A stretch of 54,510 nucleotides of DNA, taken from the NCBI RefSeq assembly GCF_018130065.1, contig NZ_JAFCME010000036.1, positions 1-54,510 of the forward strand. Reading direction: 5' to 3'. Position numbers and translations under genes: made by a program. Source of the stretch: Bradyrhizobium sp. AUGA SZCCT0158. GTDB taxonomy: Bacteria > Pseudomonadota > Alphaproteobacteria > Rhizobiales > Xanthobacteraceae. This document shows positions 8,694-16,339 of the stretch, one piece after another. Every line of letters begins with the position of its first letter. Position 1 is the first letter of the stretch. The notes below the pieces were generated by a model. The model searched no databases, was not told where the DNA came from, and saw only the letters and a list, made by a program, of their open reading frames with translations.

Positions 8694-8990
8694 CAAGCTA
8701 CCCACACGATACGCTCGCGGACACAAAGCTACCGGAAGGTGTGAGGTGCCGGCTAGCAGAACGGAAGTGGAATATCGGCGAAAGGCGCCGCGCCGCTCAT
8801 TATGCCGTTATGTCGCAGAACGAGGTGATCGGGCCTTTTGCAAGGGCGTCGCCGGTGCCTCGCCGCGCCCCGTGCCGGCACTTCCCCTTGACATGCCGGC
8901 GCTCCGCCGCCCGAATGGCGGGTAGCGCAAAAAGCGCGCGCCGCGGTGCAATGCCCGGCGCATCAAAAACAAAATGGGGAGGGTTTGCGA

Positions 8991-9989
8991 ATGCTTCGCC
9001 AAATAATCCGCGATGCCAAAAGTCTGGCCAGAAATGTTGCCCTTGCTTGGCTTGCAGCCGTAAGCCTGCTCGGCGCCGGCAACGCGCAAGCGGCCTTCCC
9101 GGAGCGACCCATCACGCTGATCGTGCCGTGGGCCGCCGGCGGCGGCACCGACGCGGTCGCCCGCCAGATCGCCAACATCATGGAGCGCGATCTCAAGCAG
9201 CCGGTGAACGTCGTGAACCGCACCGGCGGATCGGGCGTGGTCGGCCACCAGGCGATCGCGACTGCCGCGCCCGACGGTTACACGTTCGGCCTCATCACGC
9301 TGGAAATCACCCTGATGCACTGGGCGGGGCTTACCGATCTTACGTTCGAGAAGTTCACGCCGCTCGGGCTGGTCAACCAGGACTTCGCCGCGATCCACGT
9401 CAAGGCGGACTCGCCCTACAAGAACGTCAAGGAGCTGTTCGCGCATATCAAGGCGAACCCGAACAAGGTGGCGGCTTCGGGCACCGGGCAAGGCGGAAGC
9501 TGGCATGTCGCGCTCGCCGGCCTGATGCAGGCCGACGGCGTTTCGCCGACCTCGATCCGCTGGGTGCCATCCACGGGCGCTGCGACCGCGCTGACGGATC
9601 TGGCCGCCGGCGGCGTCGACTTCGTCGCGTGCTCGATGCCGGAAGCCGAGGCGCTAATCAAGGCGGGGCGTATCCGCAGCCTCGCCTTCTTCTCGCCCAA
9701 GCGCGCGCCGAACTTCCCTGACGTGCCGACCACCGAGGAGGCGACCGGTCACAAGGTTCACAAGGGCGTGTGGCGCGGCTTTGCGGCGCCCAAGGGCCTG
9801 CCGCCGGAAATCGCCAAGACGTATGAGGCCGCGATCAAGAAGGCCTGGGACAGCGACGAGTTCAAGGATTTCATGACCCGGCGCGGCTTCGACATGATCT
9901 ATCTAGATGCGGCAAGGTATGGCGAGTTCATGAAGGCCGACGACGAGAGCAACGGCAAGGCGCTGAAGTCGCTGGGGCTGGCGAAGTGA
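8991..9989 (+). CDS. Tripartite tricarboxylate transporter receptor (Bug family)
   Basis: A 332-residue periplasmic solute-binding protein of the TctC/Bug family, which captures carboxylates and other small ligands. From the ATG at 8991 it has a signal peptide (WLAAVSLLGAGNAQA, cleavage near residue 34). The family hallmarks follow: FPERPITLIVPWAAGGGTD near the start, NVVNRTGGSGVVG around 75-87, AAPDGYTFGL, and a central GGVDFVACSMPEAEALIKAG region. A strong GGGGAGGG ribosome binding site lies just before the start; an in-frame ATG at 8946 would only lengthen the leader. No TctA or TctB membrane gene is nearby, so it is an orphan receptor, as is common for this expanded family. The ligand is unknown. 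Confidence 0.93.
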   Translation: MLRQIIRDAKSLARNVALAWLAAVSLLGAGNAQAAFPERPITLIVPWAAGGGTDAVARQIANIMERDLKQPVNVVNRTGGSGVVGHQAIATAAPDGYTFGLITLEITLMHWAGLTDLTFEKFTPLGLVNQDFAAIHVKADSPYKNVKELFAHIKANPNKVAASGTGQGGSWHVALAGLMQADGVSPTSIRWVPSTGAATALTDLAAGGVDFVACSMPEAEALIKAGRIRSLAFFSPKRAPNFPDVPTTEEATGHKVHKGVWRGFAAPKGLPPEIAKTYEAAIKKAWDSDEFKDFMTRRGFDMIYLDAARYGEFMKADDESNGKALKSLGLAK

Positions 9990-10162
9990 GGCGCGCCGCA
10001 AGCCTCGTCGTCGCCTGACGGCAACCCGACGACCGCGAAGGCTTAGTGGTCCGGCCGGTTAATGTCCGGAGCATCTCCTGCCGCCATGTCCAAGCGGAAT
10101 CTCAAAAGAGATCAGTAAGGCGCGCGCTCCTGCAACCGTGACCCGCACGGCCCCAAGCTGCA

Positions 10163-10252
10163 CTATTTCCACGACCTGTAGGCGTCCAGCGCGTGAGCGA
10201 CAAGGATGCCGACGCTGAGAATTATCAGAAGTGCTGCAATGGCCTCGAACAT
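10163..10252 (-). CDS. Tiny single-span membrane protein (29 aa)
   Basis: From the ATG at 10252 the frame encodes MFEAIAALLIILSVGILVAH followed by ALDAYRSWK. It is a single hydrophobic helix of about 20 residues with a short positively charged tail, the look of a small inner-membrane protein. The frame continues upstream to 10357, but that part lacks coding character. I think similar 29-30 residue proteins occur in Bradyrhizobium, but this is from memory. No partner gene suggests a function. Confidence 0.5.
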   Translation of the reverse strand: MFEAIAALLIILSVGILVAHALDAYRSWK

Positions 10253-10474
10253 TGGCGATCTCTCAGGGTTGCTCAAGTAAGCAACTCGCCCCGCTGCACA
10301 GTCAAAATGATTCGCCTTGTCGCCGCAGATCGCGGTGCGGCTGGTGACTTTGAGCAACGGTTGATCTGGTTTTCACCTGAATCTGCAAGCTTGATTGCCC
10401 ATTTTTTGCCTATTTTTCGACGGAAACAGCGATCCTAGCCCTTAACCTAGCGGCCAACGCAGGCGGTGGCTGAA

Positions 10475-10606
10475 ATGACGGACCGATCGCACGAAATCGC
10501 GCCGGACGACGACCTCCGTATTCTTGTCCGCGTGGTCTCGATTTGTACTCTGGGACTCTGGTCATTTGCAGCCGGTTTGCTGATAGGCACTTTTCTGTTT
10601 TCGTGA
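10475..10606 (+). CDS. Tiny membrane protein (43 aa)
   Basis: The ATG at 10475 opens a 43-codon frame: MTDRSHEIAPDDDLRILVRV followed by VSICTLGLWSFAAGLLIGTF and LFS. The first 17 residues are charged and acidic and the rest is one hydrophobic helix, giving an apparent N-in single-span membrane protein. AGGCGG lies 8-13 bases upstream as a weak ribosome binding site. It is divergent from the 29-residue membrane protein at 10163-10252. Short length makes chance possible, but the sharp polar/hydrophobic layout and a stop immediately after the helix favour a real gene. Confidence 0.5.
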   Translation: MTDRSHEIAPDDDLRILVRVVSICTLGLWSFAAGLLIGTFLFS

Positions 10607-10802
10607 TCAATGCCCGCTGCTGCGCCATGGCCTCTCGGCCATCAACTTGGTCGCGGGTGAGTCAACACTGCCTTCTGACATTCAGCGCCGTTCAACCCTG
10701 ACTTCGGCGAGGTGCTTGATGCGACGGGCGATCATCGGACTCTTGCGCAAGATTTTAGCCACCCGGCTCTTCACTTCAAGCGCGCAACGATATCGGCGCC
10801 CT

Positions 10803-11789
10803 ATGATCCCTACCTTGAGCCGCGCGTCGTCCGTGCTGGTTGGCACGGCAGCGTTCGCACTCCTGGCCCCGCACGCCGCTGTTTCCCAAGGCCGCATCGA
10901 AATAGTGAATTTCCAAAGCGTTACCTTCCCCGGCAGCCTGTTTACGCCTCCTTTTATGGCCGCCCCGCAGGAGGGCTCGCCGGCAACGATCTTTGGTATT
11001 CTGAGGCTTCCGGAGACTACGGACCGGGTTCCTGCCGTCGTCATAACGCATGGTTGTTCGGGCATCACGGGAGCGGAGACGTACTGGGCGGAAAGTCTCA
11101 TTCAACTCGGCGTCGCTACGTTCGTCGTCAATAGTTTTGTCGGGAGGAGTATTCCGCGTGTCTGCTCAGGTCCTCACACAATAAGCACAGCCAGCGTGCT
11201 CACCGATGTCTATCGCGCACGGGATCTTCTGGCAGTGCATCCGCGCATCGACCCTTCACGAATTGCGGTGTTGGGATTTTCCTTCGGTGGCCGCAACGCG
11301 CTCTGGGCAGCCTCCCCGCGGTTCCAGCAACGCTACGGTCCCGGGCTGTCACCCTTTGCAGCCCATCTCGCGTTTTACCCCACAGGCTGTCATATCAAGC
11401 TCATCGATGAAGATCGCGTGGCTGATGTCCCGATACGGATCTTTCATGGCGCAGCCGACGACGCGACGATCATCGGCCGCTGCAGGGAGTACGTCGCACG
11501 GCTCCGCAATGCCGGCCGTGACGTCGCCCTGTTCGAATACGTCGGCGCCAAGCACTGGTTTGACAACGCCGATCTCGCCAACCGTCAAACGGCGACCGGC
11601 TTCCTGAACTACAGCAAGTGTACGTTTCTCGAGCAAGACGACAAGATCATCGACGTGGTGACCGGCGGCCCGGCAGGAACGGGATCGCCATGCGTGGTGT
11701 CGGAGGGGTCGTTTGGTTACAATCCCGCGGCGCGCGAGCAAGCGACAGCGGATGTGCAGAATTTTCTGCGATCGTTGTTCAAGCTTTGA
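10803..11789 (+). CDS. Secreted dienelactone hydrolase-like alpha/beta hydrolase
   Basis: A 328-residue alpha/beta hydrolase of the dienelactone hydrolase family, probably exported. From the ATG at 10803 it starts MIPTLSRASSVLVGTAAFAL with cleavage likely after AVSQ around residue 29. The oxyanion-hole segment is VVITHGCSGITG, the nucleophile elbow GFSFGG has Ser160, the acid is Asp219 or Asp220 in HGAADDAT, and the base is His251 in VGAKHWFD. Typical family members use Cys as the nucleophile; Ser here suggests esterase rather than dienelactone chemistry. The C-terminal 70 residues carry two cysteines (SKCTFLEQDD, SPCVVSEGSFGYNP). The frame is open to 10647, but the signal peptide fixes the start. 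The substrate is unknown. Confidence 0.85.
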   Translation: MIPTLSRASSVLVGTAAFALLAPHAAVSQGRIEIVNFQSVTFPGSLFTPPFMAAPQEGSPATIFGILRLPETTDRVPAVVITHGCSGITGAETYWAESLIQLGVATFVVNSFVGRSIPRVCSGPHTISTASVLTDVYRARDLLAVHPRIDPSRIAVLGFSFGGRNALWAASPRFQQRYGPGLSPFAAHLAFYPTGCHIKLIDEDRVADVPIRIFHGAADDATIIGRCREYVARLRNAGRDVALFEYVGAKHWFDNADLANRQTATGFLNYSKCTFLEQDDKIIDVVTGGPAGTGSPCVVSEGSFGYNPAAREQATADVQNFLRSLFKL

Positions 11790-11885
11790 CCGCCGCACAG
11801 GCGGGGTCATGGCCTCAACTGACCGGTCGGACACATGGCGTCGTTACGCTACGATGCGGAATTTGGTCCGCTATCATAGACAGGG

Positions 11886-12041
11886 CAGCAGCAGCCCCCG
11901 CCTCCGCGCACACCCATGTGCGCAGAGTCTCGATGAACGGCGGCCAGTTCGAAAGACGCGACGGGAGCAATCCGCCGGCCGGCGCCGCCCCCTGCCGGCG
12001 TAGCCTCTCCTGCTGCCCGGCGTTCCGCCCTGCTCCGCCAT
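11886..12041 (-). pseudogene. Decayed duplicate of the comEC 5' end
   Basis: Read on the minus strand from the ATG at 12041, this stretch gives MAEQGGTPGSRRGYAG, matching comEC MSEQGNTPGQRRGYAG at 8693. After a deletion and frameshift it resumes as FIETLRTWVCAEAGA, matching LIETLRQWARAEAGA of ComEC, and then stops resembling it. On the plus strand the shared string cccccgcctccgcgc is followed by a long gapped match through ggcgccgcccc and ccggcgtagcct. Similarity seems to run about 100 bases past the start codon into the comEC upstream region (cacaaa[g/t]ctac[c/t]ggaag). It is a non-functional remnant, diverged by substitutions and indels. Confidence 0.82.
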
Positions 12042-12451
12042 CCCACGCCTTGGAGTATGCCTGTTTTCACAAATCTACTGGAAGCGGCTATCCGCGGGTG
12101 AGTGGAACAGATGCGAAATGCGGACGAAAGAATGTCCGCCCGTCGTCCAGCCGATTGAGCCGAAAGTCTCAGAAGGTGCGATTGGGGATTAGACTGCTGT
12201 CGCGCCTCCGATCCCTGACAGAGGGGACAGAGGCATTGAAAGCTCGCGGCATGAAGGCCGCTGGAGCTTTTCTCAGGTGGTTCAACGCTCCTCTGAGACC
12301 AGGCGTTGCGGCCGCTACTTGCAATGTTGGCCTGTCGCGTCGCGCACCCGACACATGGCAATTCAAATCCCGGCCCACGTCGCCGAGCCAATTCCTCTCC
12401 TCCCGACCGCAAGTAGATAACGGTCGGCCAGAGGCTCGGCAACCACCCTTC
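12042..12451. other. Intergenic stretch, mostly decayed sequence
   Basis: The first 100 bases continue the weak match to the region upstream of comEC. In the rest I see no supported gene, terminator or known repeat. A long minus-strand frame crosses it but has no protein-like features. Confidence 0.5.
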
Positions 12452-12814
12452 TCAGCTGGCTGGATGATGCCAGCGATCGTGCCACCAGGTGCTGAAATCG
12501 CGATCGGTCGCTAGTTCCCAGGCTGCAAGCAAAATCACCAATATGCCTGAGACCACACTGCTTGCCGTGGCCGATACCGACTCGTAGCCGACCGTCCAAG
12601 GTACCGCCACCAGAGCCAAACCGATGAGGATCTCTCCCCATTCCTCCAGATAGGAGGGAATGAGGAATCCCTCTACGGCAAACAGAATGACGCACAAGCC
12701 AAGGGCGATAGTTAGCACGACTTCTGCCCCAGCCATGCCCAGGGCGAACGGCGACACGACCAGCCAGACACCCACCACCAGGCTGGCAACGTCCTGCCAG
12801 TGTTGAATGCGCAT
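12452..12814 (-). CDS. SPW repeat membrane protein
   Basis: A 120-residue integral membrane protein with two SPW repeats. The first, WQDVASLVVGVWLVVSPFAL near residue 6, is an exact SPW signature (SPF variant), and a related unit, EEWGEILIGLALVAVPWTVG, recurs near 60. Four hydrophobic helices are visible. The C-terminal tail is rich in His and Trp (FSTWWHDRWHHPAS) and could bind metal. The ATG at 12814 follows GAGGAGGTGAGTATC, an excellent ribosome binding site; a GTG three codons earlier is in frame. The role of SPW proteins is unknown; they often sit beside stress or envelope genes. It is divergent from the SPOR-domain gene. Confidence 0.82.
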   Translation of the reverse strand: MRIQHWQDVASLVVGVWLVVSPFALGMAGAEVVLTIALGLCVILFAVEGFLIPSYLEEWGEILIGLALVAVPWTVGYESVSATASSVVSGILVILLAAWELATDRDFSTWWHDRWHHPAS

Positions 12815-13105
12815 GATACTCACCTCCTCTCCTCCATGAATATGGTGGCGCCGCGCTGAAAAACGCGTGCCTCAACCTGCGTTGTGTTGACGCTGCTGCT
12901 GCCCCCGGCGCCGTCGTCCCACCCTGGCCGCCCATCACCCCAAAAACGCTCTTGCAAGTGCGCTGCAGCAGGACGCACGCTGCGTGCGCCTGACCAGCGT
13001 CGACGTCTCGCGGACCAGCGGAACGGGTACGCATTGCGGCTTGTTGAAGCCCTCCGGCAGCGATAATTTCACTTCACTTTATGGTTGTACGAGACCCCGG
13101 CTCAG

Positions 13106-14044
13106 ATGCAAAAATCCAGACTTGCTGTCCGCGTTTGGCGGCGAACGGGCAACGCGGCTCGCCGCCGCCTCCCTCTTACCTTCGCCGTCGCTTCGTTTGC
13201 ATTGCTTGCAAACGGCACCGCAAAGGCCGCATCGGAAAACAATATCCCCCAGCGGGCTGTGCTGTATGACGAGGACCCTTCCGATCCCAAGGGCACCAAA
13301 TATGAAGGCTCGGTCTCGTGGCGTACCGTCCCAATCAAGGCTGCGGGTCAGCCTGACGAATTGGCCGTCTACGCCGACGTCGAGATTCCATGGCGCAAGC
13401 TCAAGCTGACGCTGTCATTCCGGCGCAATACCGACAAATCCCTGCCAGCCAGCCACACCGCGGAACTGAGATTTACCCTGCCTCCGGATATTGCCGTCAG
13501 CAGCGTTCCGGGACTGCTGACGAAATCGAGCGAACAGAGCCGTGGCGTTCCGCTCGCCGCCGTCGCGGTCAAGGTCACCGACTACTTCTTCATGGTAGGC
13601 CTGCAGGACACCCCTGCAGACCGCGCCAAGAACCTGCAGCTGCTGCTCGAGCGCACATGGTTCGATATTCCGATGGTGTATTCCAGCGGTCGCCGCGCCA
13701 TCATCGCGATCGAAAAAGGAACGCCCGGCACCAATGCATTCAAGGTCGCTTTCGGCGCCGGGAATCCGGCTCACGCGCCTGCAACGTCGCCGTCGCGTCC
13801 GGGCTATGCTGTTCAGGTATCCGCCCAGAACAATGAAGCGGACGCGCTGGCTTCCTATCAGGTGCTGCAGACCAAATTTCCCGCCGTGTTGGGATCACGC
13901 GCCCCCATCGTCAAACGCGTGGACGGCAACGACGGCGTTCTCTACCGCGCTATGGTCGGCCCGTTTTCGACCGCCGACGAAGCGTTCGATTTGTGCGAGA
14001 GCCTGAAGGCCGCCGGCGGAGAATGCATCGTCCAGCGAAATTGA
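13106..14044 (+). CDS. Secreted SPOR-domain protein
   Basis: A 312-residue exported protein. From the ATG at 13106 it has a long signal peptide (RRRLPLTFAVASFALLANGT, cleavage near AKA). The middle 180 residues (PIKAAGQPDELAVYADVEIP through LLERTWFDIPMVYSSGRRAI) form a beta-rich domain I recall from rhizobial proteins with SPOR tails, where AIIAIEKGTPG closes the domain. The C-terminal 75 residues are a SPOR domain (YAVQVSAQNNEADALASYQV, then YRAMVGPFSTADEAFDLCES), which binds denuded peptidoglycan at division sites. A TTG at 13085 extends the frame by seven codons. The host probably uses this protein in the periplasm or cell wall; its exact task is unknown. Confidence 0.82.
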   Translation: MQKSRLAVRVWRRTGNAARRRLPLTFAVASFALLANGTAKAASENNIPQRAVLYDEDPSDPKGTKYEGSVSWRTVPIKAAGQPDELAVYADVEIPWRKLKLTLSFRRNTDKSLPASHTAELRFTLPPDIAVSSVPGLLTKSSEQSRGVPLAAVAVKVTDYFFMVGLQDTPADRAKNLQLLLERTWFDIPMVYSSGRRAIIAIEKGTPGTNAFKVAFGAGNPAHAPATSPSRPGYAVQVSAQNNEADALASYQVLQTKFPAVLGSRAPIVKRVDGNDGVLYRAMVGPFSTADEAFDLCESLKAAGGECIVQRN

Positions 14045-14065
14045 CGGGCGAAGGCCGCAGCTTCC

Positions 14066-14458
14066 CTATTGCTGGATCAACGGCGCCTTCGACGACACGT
14101 GATGGCTGACGATTTTCCAGTCGCCGTCTTCGCGGGCGATCACCCAGGTGATCTTGACCGACAGTTTTACGGCGCCTTCATCGGCGTCGAACGACGCCGT
14201 GCCGGCGACATTGACCAAATCGGGTCCGGCCTGCTCGGCCACGACATCGGTGAACTGGACGGCCGACGTCCGCCACCGCGGCAATCCCTTGAAGTAGGCC
14301 GTGACGCCGTCGCGTCCGCGATAGAGTTTCGGGTTCGAGCCGAAGAACAGCGCGTGCCTCGAATAGAGCGAAGCGAGCGCGTCGGCGTCCAGCCTGCTGA
14401 ACGCCGCGGCCCACTTCGCCATGGTGCCGGATGCGATGTCGTCGGCCGCGCTGTGCAT
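14066..14458 (-). CDS. NTF2-like / SnoaL-type protein
   Basis: A 130-residue protein of the NTF2-like fold (SgcJ/DUF4440 type). The pattern of an N-terminal helix (ASGTMAKWAAAFSRLDADAL) followed by SLYSRHALFFGSNPKLYRGR and four strands, ending DGDWKIVSHHVSSKAP, is typical. Such proteins act as small isomerases, dehydratases or ligand binders; this one has the Trp-Lys-Ile-xx-His-His ending of the DUF4440 group. The ATG at 14458 is preferred to the TTG at 14470. It is convergent with the SPOR gene (21-base gap) and lies 38 bases from glnS on the same strand. Its substrate is unknown. Confidence 0.8.
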   Translation of the reverse strand: MHSAADDIASGTMAKWAAAFSRLDADALASLYSRHALFFGSNPKLYRGRDGVTAYFKGLPRWRTSAVQFTDVVAEQAGPDLVNVAGTASFDADEGAVKLSVKITWVIAREDGDWKIVSHHVSSKAPLIQQ

Positions 14459-14496
14459 CGGAATATCCAATCGTTTTGAAGCGAAGTCAGCCCTTC

Positions 14497-16176
14497 TCAG
14501 CCCTTGGCGACTTCCTTGGCAAACGTGTCGCGCAAGCCGATGGTGCGGTTGAACACTGGTTTGTCCGGCGTCGAATCCTGGTCGCGCACGAAATAGCCTT
14601 GCCGCTCGAACTGCATCACCTCGTTCGAATTGCTTTCGGCGACGCCGACCTCGATCCGCGCGTCGGACAGCACTTCCAGCGACTGCGGGTTGATGTCGGC
14701 GGCGAAATTGCCGGCGTCGGGGCTCGGTTTTGCAAATAGCTGGTTGTAGACGCGGATTTCAGCGGTGCGCGACTGCGCCGCCGGCAGCCAGTGCATGGTG
14801 GCCTTCACCTTGCGTCCATCGGGCGCGTTGCCGCCCTTGGTGGCAGGATCATAGGTACAGCGCAGCTCGACCACCTCGCCGGCGTCATTCTTGATCACGC
14901 CGGTGCATTTGATGAAATAGGCGTAGCGCAGCCGCACTTCGTTGCCCGGAGAAAGCCGGAAGAATTTCTTCGGCGGGTTCTCCATGAAATCGTCCTGCTC
15001 GATATAGAGTTCGCGGCCGAACGCGATGCGGCGGGTGCCGGCATCGGGATTGTCAGGGTGATTGACGGCCTCGAGCTCCTCGACCTGGCCTTCAGGATAA
15101 TTCTCGATCACGACCTTCAGCGGCCGCAGCACCGCCATGCGGCGCTCGGCCGTCTTGTTGAGCAGTTCGCGGATGCAGAATTCCAGCATGCCGACATCGA
15201 CCACGCTGTTGGATTTCGCCACCCCGATGCGCTTGACGAATTCGCGCACCGCTGCCGGCGGCACGCCGCGCCGCTTCAGGCCGGCGACGGTCGGCATCCG
15301 CGGATCGTCCCAGCCGGCGACATGGCCCTCGCGCACGAGCTGCGTCAGCACCCGCTTCGAAAGCAGCGTGTAGGTGATGTTGAGCCGGGCGAATTCATAC
15401 TGCCGCGGCTTTGACGGCACCGGCAGCTTGTCGAGCAGCCATTCATAGAGCGGCCGGTGATCCTCGAACTCCAGCGTGCAGATCGAATGGGTGATGCCTT
15501 CGATGGCGTCCGACTGGCCGTGGGCGTAGTCGTAGCTCGGATAGATCGACCATTTGTCGCCGGTGCGCGGATGATGGGCGTGCAGGATTCGGTACAGCAC
15601 GGGATCGCGCATGTTGATGTTGCCGGAGGCCATGTCGATTTTGGCGCGCAGCACGCGGGTGCCGTTCGGGAATTCGCCGGCCTTCATGCGGCGAAACAGA
15701 TCGAGGTTCTCGTCCACCGGCCGGTCGCGGAACGGGCTGTTCTTGCCGGGTTCCGTCAGCGTGCCGCGGCTGACGCGGATTTCCTCCTGCGACTGGTCGT
15801 CGACATAGGCATGGCCGGCCTTGATCAGGCCTTCCGCCCAGTCGTAGAGCCGCTCGAAATAGTCAGAGGCGTAGTAGAGATCGGTTCCCCAGTCGTAGCC
15901 GAGCCAGCGCACGTCGGCCTGGATGGAATCGATATATTCCTGCTCTTCCTTGGTCGGGTTGGTGTCGTCGAAGCGCAGATGGCACTTGCCGCCAAACTCC
16001 TGCGCGATGCCGAAATTAAGGGCAATCGACTTGGCGTGGCCGATATGCAGGTAGCCGTTCGGCTCCGGCGGAAATCGGGTCACGATCCGGCTGTGCTTCT
16101 GGGTGTCGAGGTCGGCCTGGACGATGTCGCGAATGAAATCGCGCCCTGCTTCTGCCGCTGCCGGTTCTGTGGTCAT
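14497..16176 (-). CDS. glnS: Glutaminyl-tRNA synthetase
   Basis: Charges tRNA-Gln with glutamine in the cytoplasm. The 559-residue class Ib synthetase has HIGH at 44-47 in PPEPNGYLHIGHAKS, the RFDDTNPTKEEQEYIDSIQ block typical of GlnRS, and LLSKRVLTQLV (KMSKS counterpart) near residue 270. The C-terminal anticodon-binding beta-barrels are complete to GLRDTFAKEVAKG. The ATG at 16176 is preferred over an upstream frame start at 16212. It is divergent from its paralogue gltX with 163 bases between. GlnRS is not universal in alphaproteobacteria, where many use GatCAB, so its presence means direct glutaminylation is available. Confidence 0.96.
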   Translation of the reverse strand: MTTEPAAAEAGRDFIRDIVQADLDTQKHSRIVTRFPPEPNGYLHIGHAKSIALNFGIAQEFGGKCHLRFDDTNPTKEEQEYIDSIQADVRWLGYDWGTDLYYASDYFERLYDWAEGLIKAGHAYVDDQSQEEIRVSRGTLTEPGKNSPFRDRPVDENLDLFRRMKAGEFPNGTRVLRAKIDMASGNINMRDPVLYRILHAHHPRTGDKWSIYPSYDYAHGQSDAIEGITHSICTLEFEDHRPLYEWLLDKLPVPSKPRQYEFARLNITYTLLSKRVLTQLVREGHVAGWDDPRMPTVAGLKRRGVPPAAVREFVKRIGVAKSNSVVDVGMLEFCIRELLNKTAERRMAVLRPLKVVIENYPEGQVEELEAVNHPDNPDAGTRRIAFGRELYIEQDDFMENPPKKFFRLSPGNEVRLRYAYFIKCTGVIKNDAGEVVELRCTYDPATKGGNAPDGRKVKATMHWLPAAQSRTAEIRVYNQLFAKPSPDAGNFAADINPQSLEVLSDARIEVGVAESNSNEVMQFERQGYFVRDQDSTPDKPVFNRTIGLRDTFAKEVAKG

Positions 16177-16339
16177 TACGTGTTCCCGCTCGGTAAGCGG
16201 CCCTTCTGCCAAATTCGCCCCTGCCCGCCAAGCCTGCTTTGGCCAAGGCAGCTCTAAAGCCTGACTTTAACGGCGAGACTTTAGTTATGCACCGTCCTGC
16301 TATACACCACGGCCGTTCACGCATAGGCCTGCCCCCATC

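Noticed and set aside
8946..8990. Upstream ATG of the TTT receptor as the true start
   Set aside because: It would put 15 non-signal residues before the signal peptide, and the best ribosome binding site serves the ATG at 8991.
12363..13034. 223-codon minus-strand ORF crossing the SPW gene
   Set aside because: It overlaps the SPW protein in another frame and lacks any recognisable feature.
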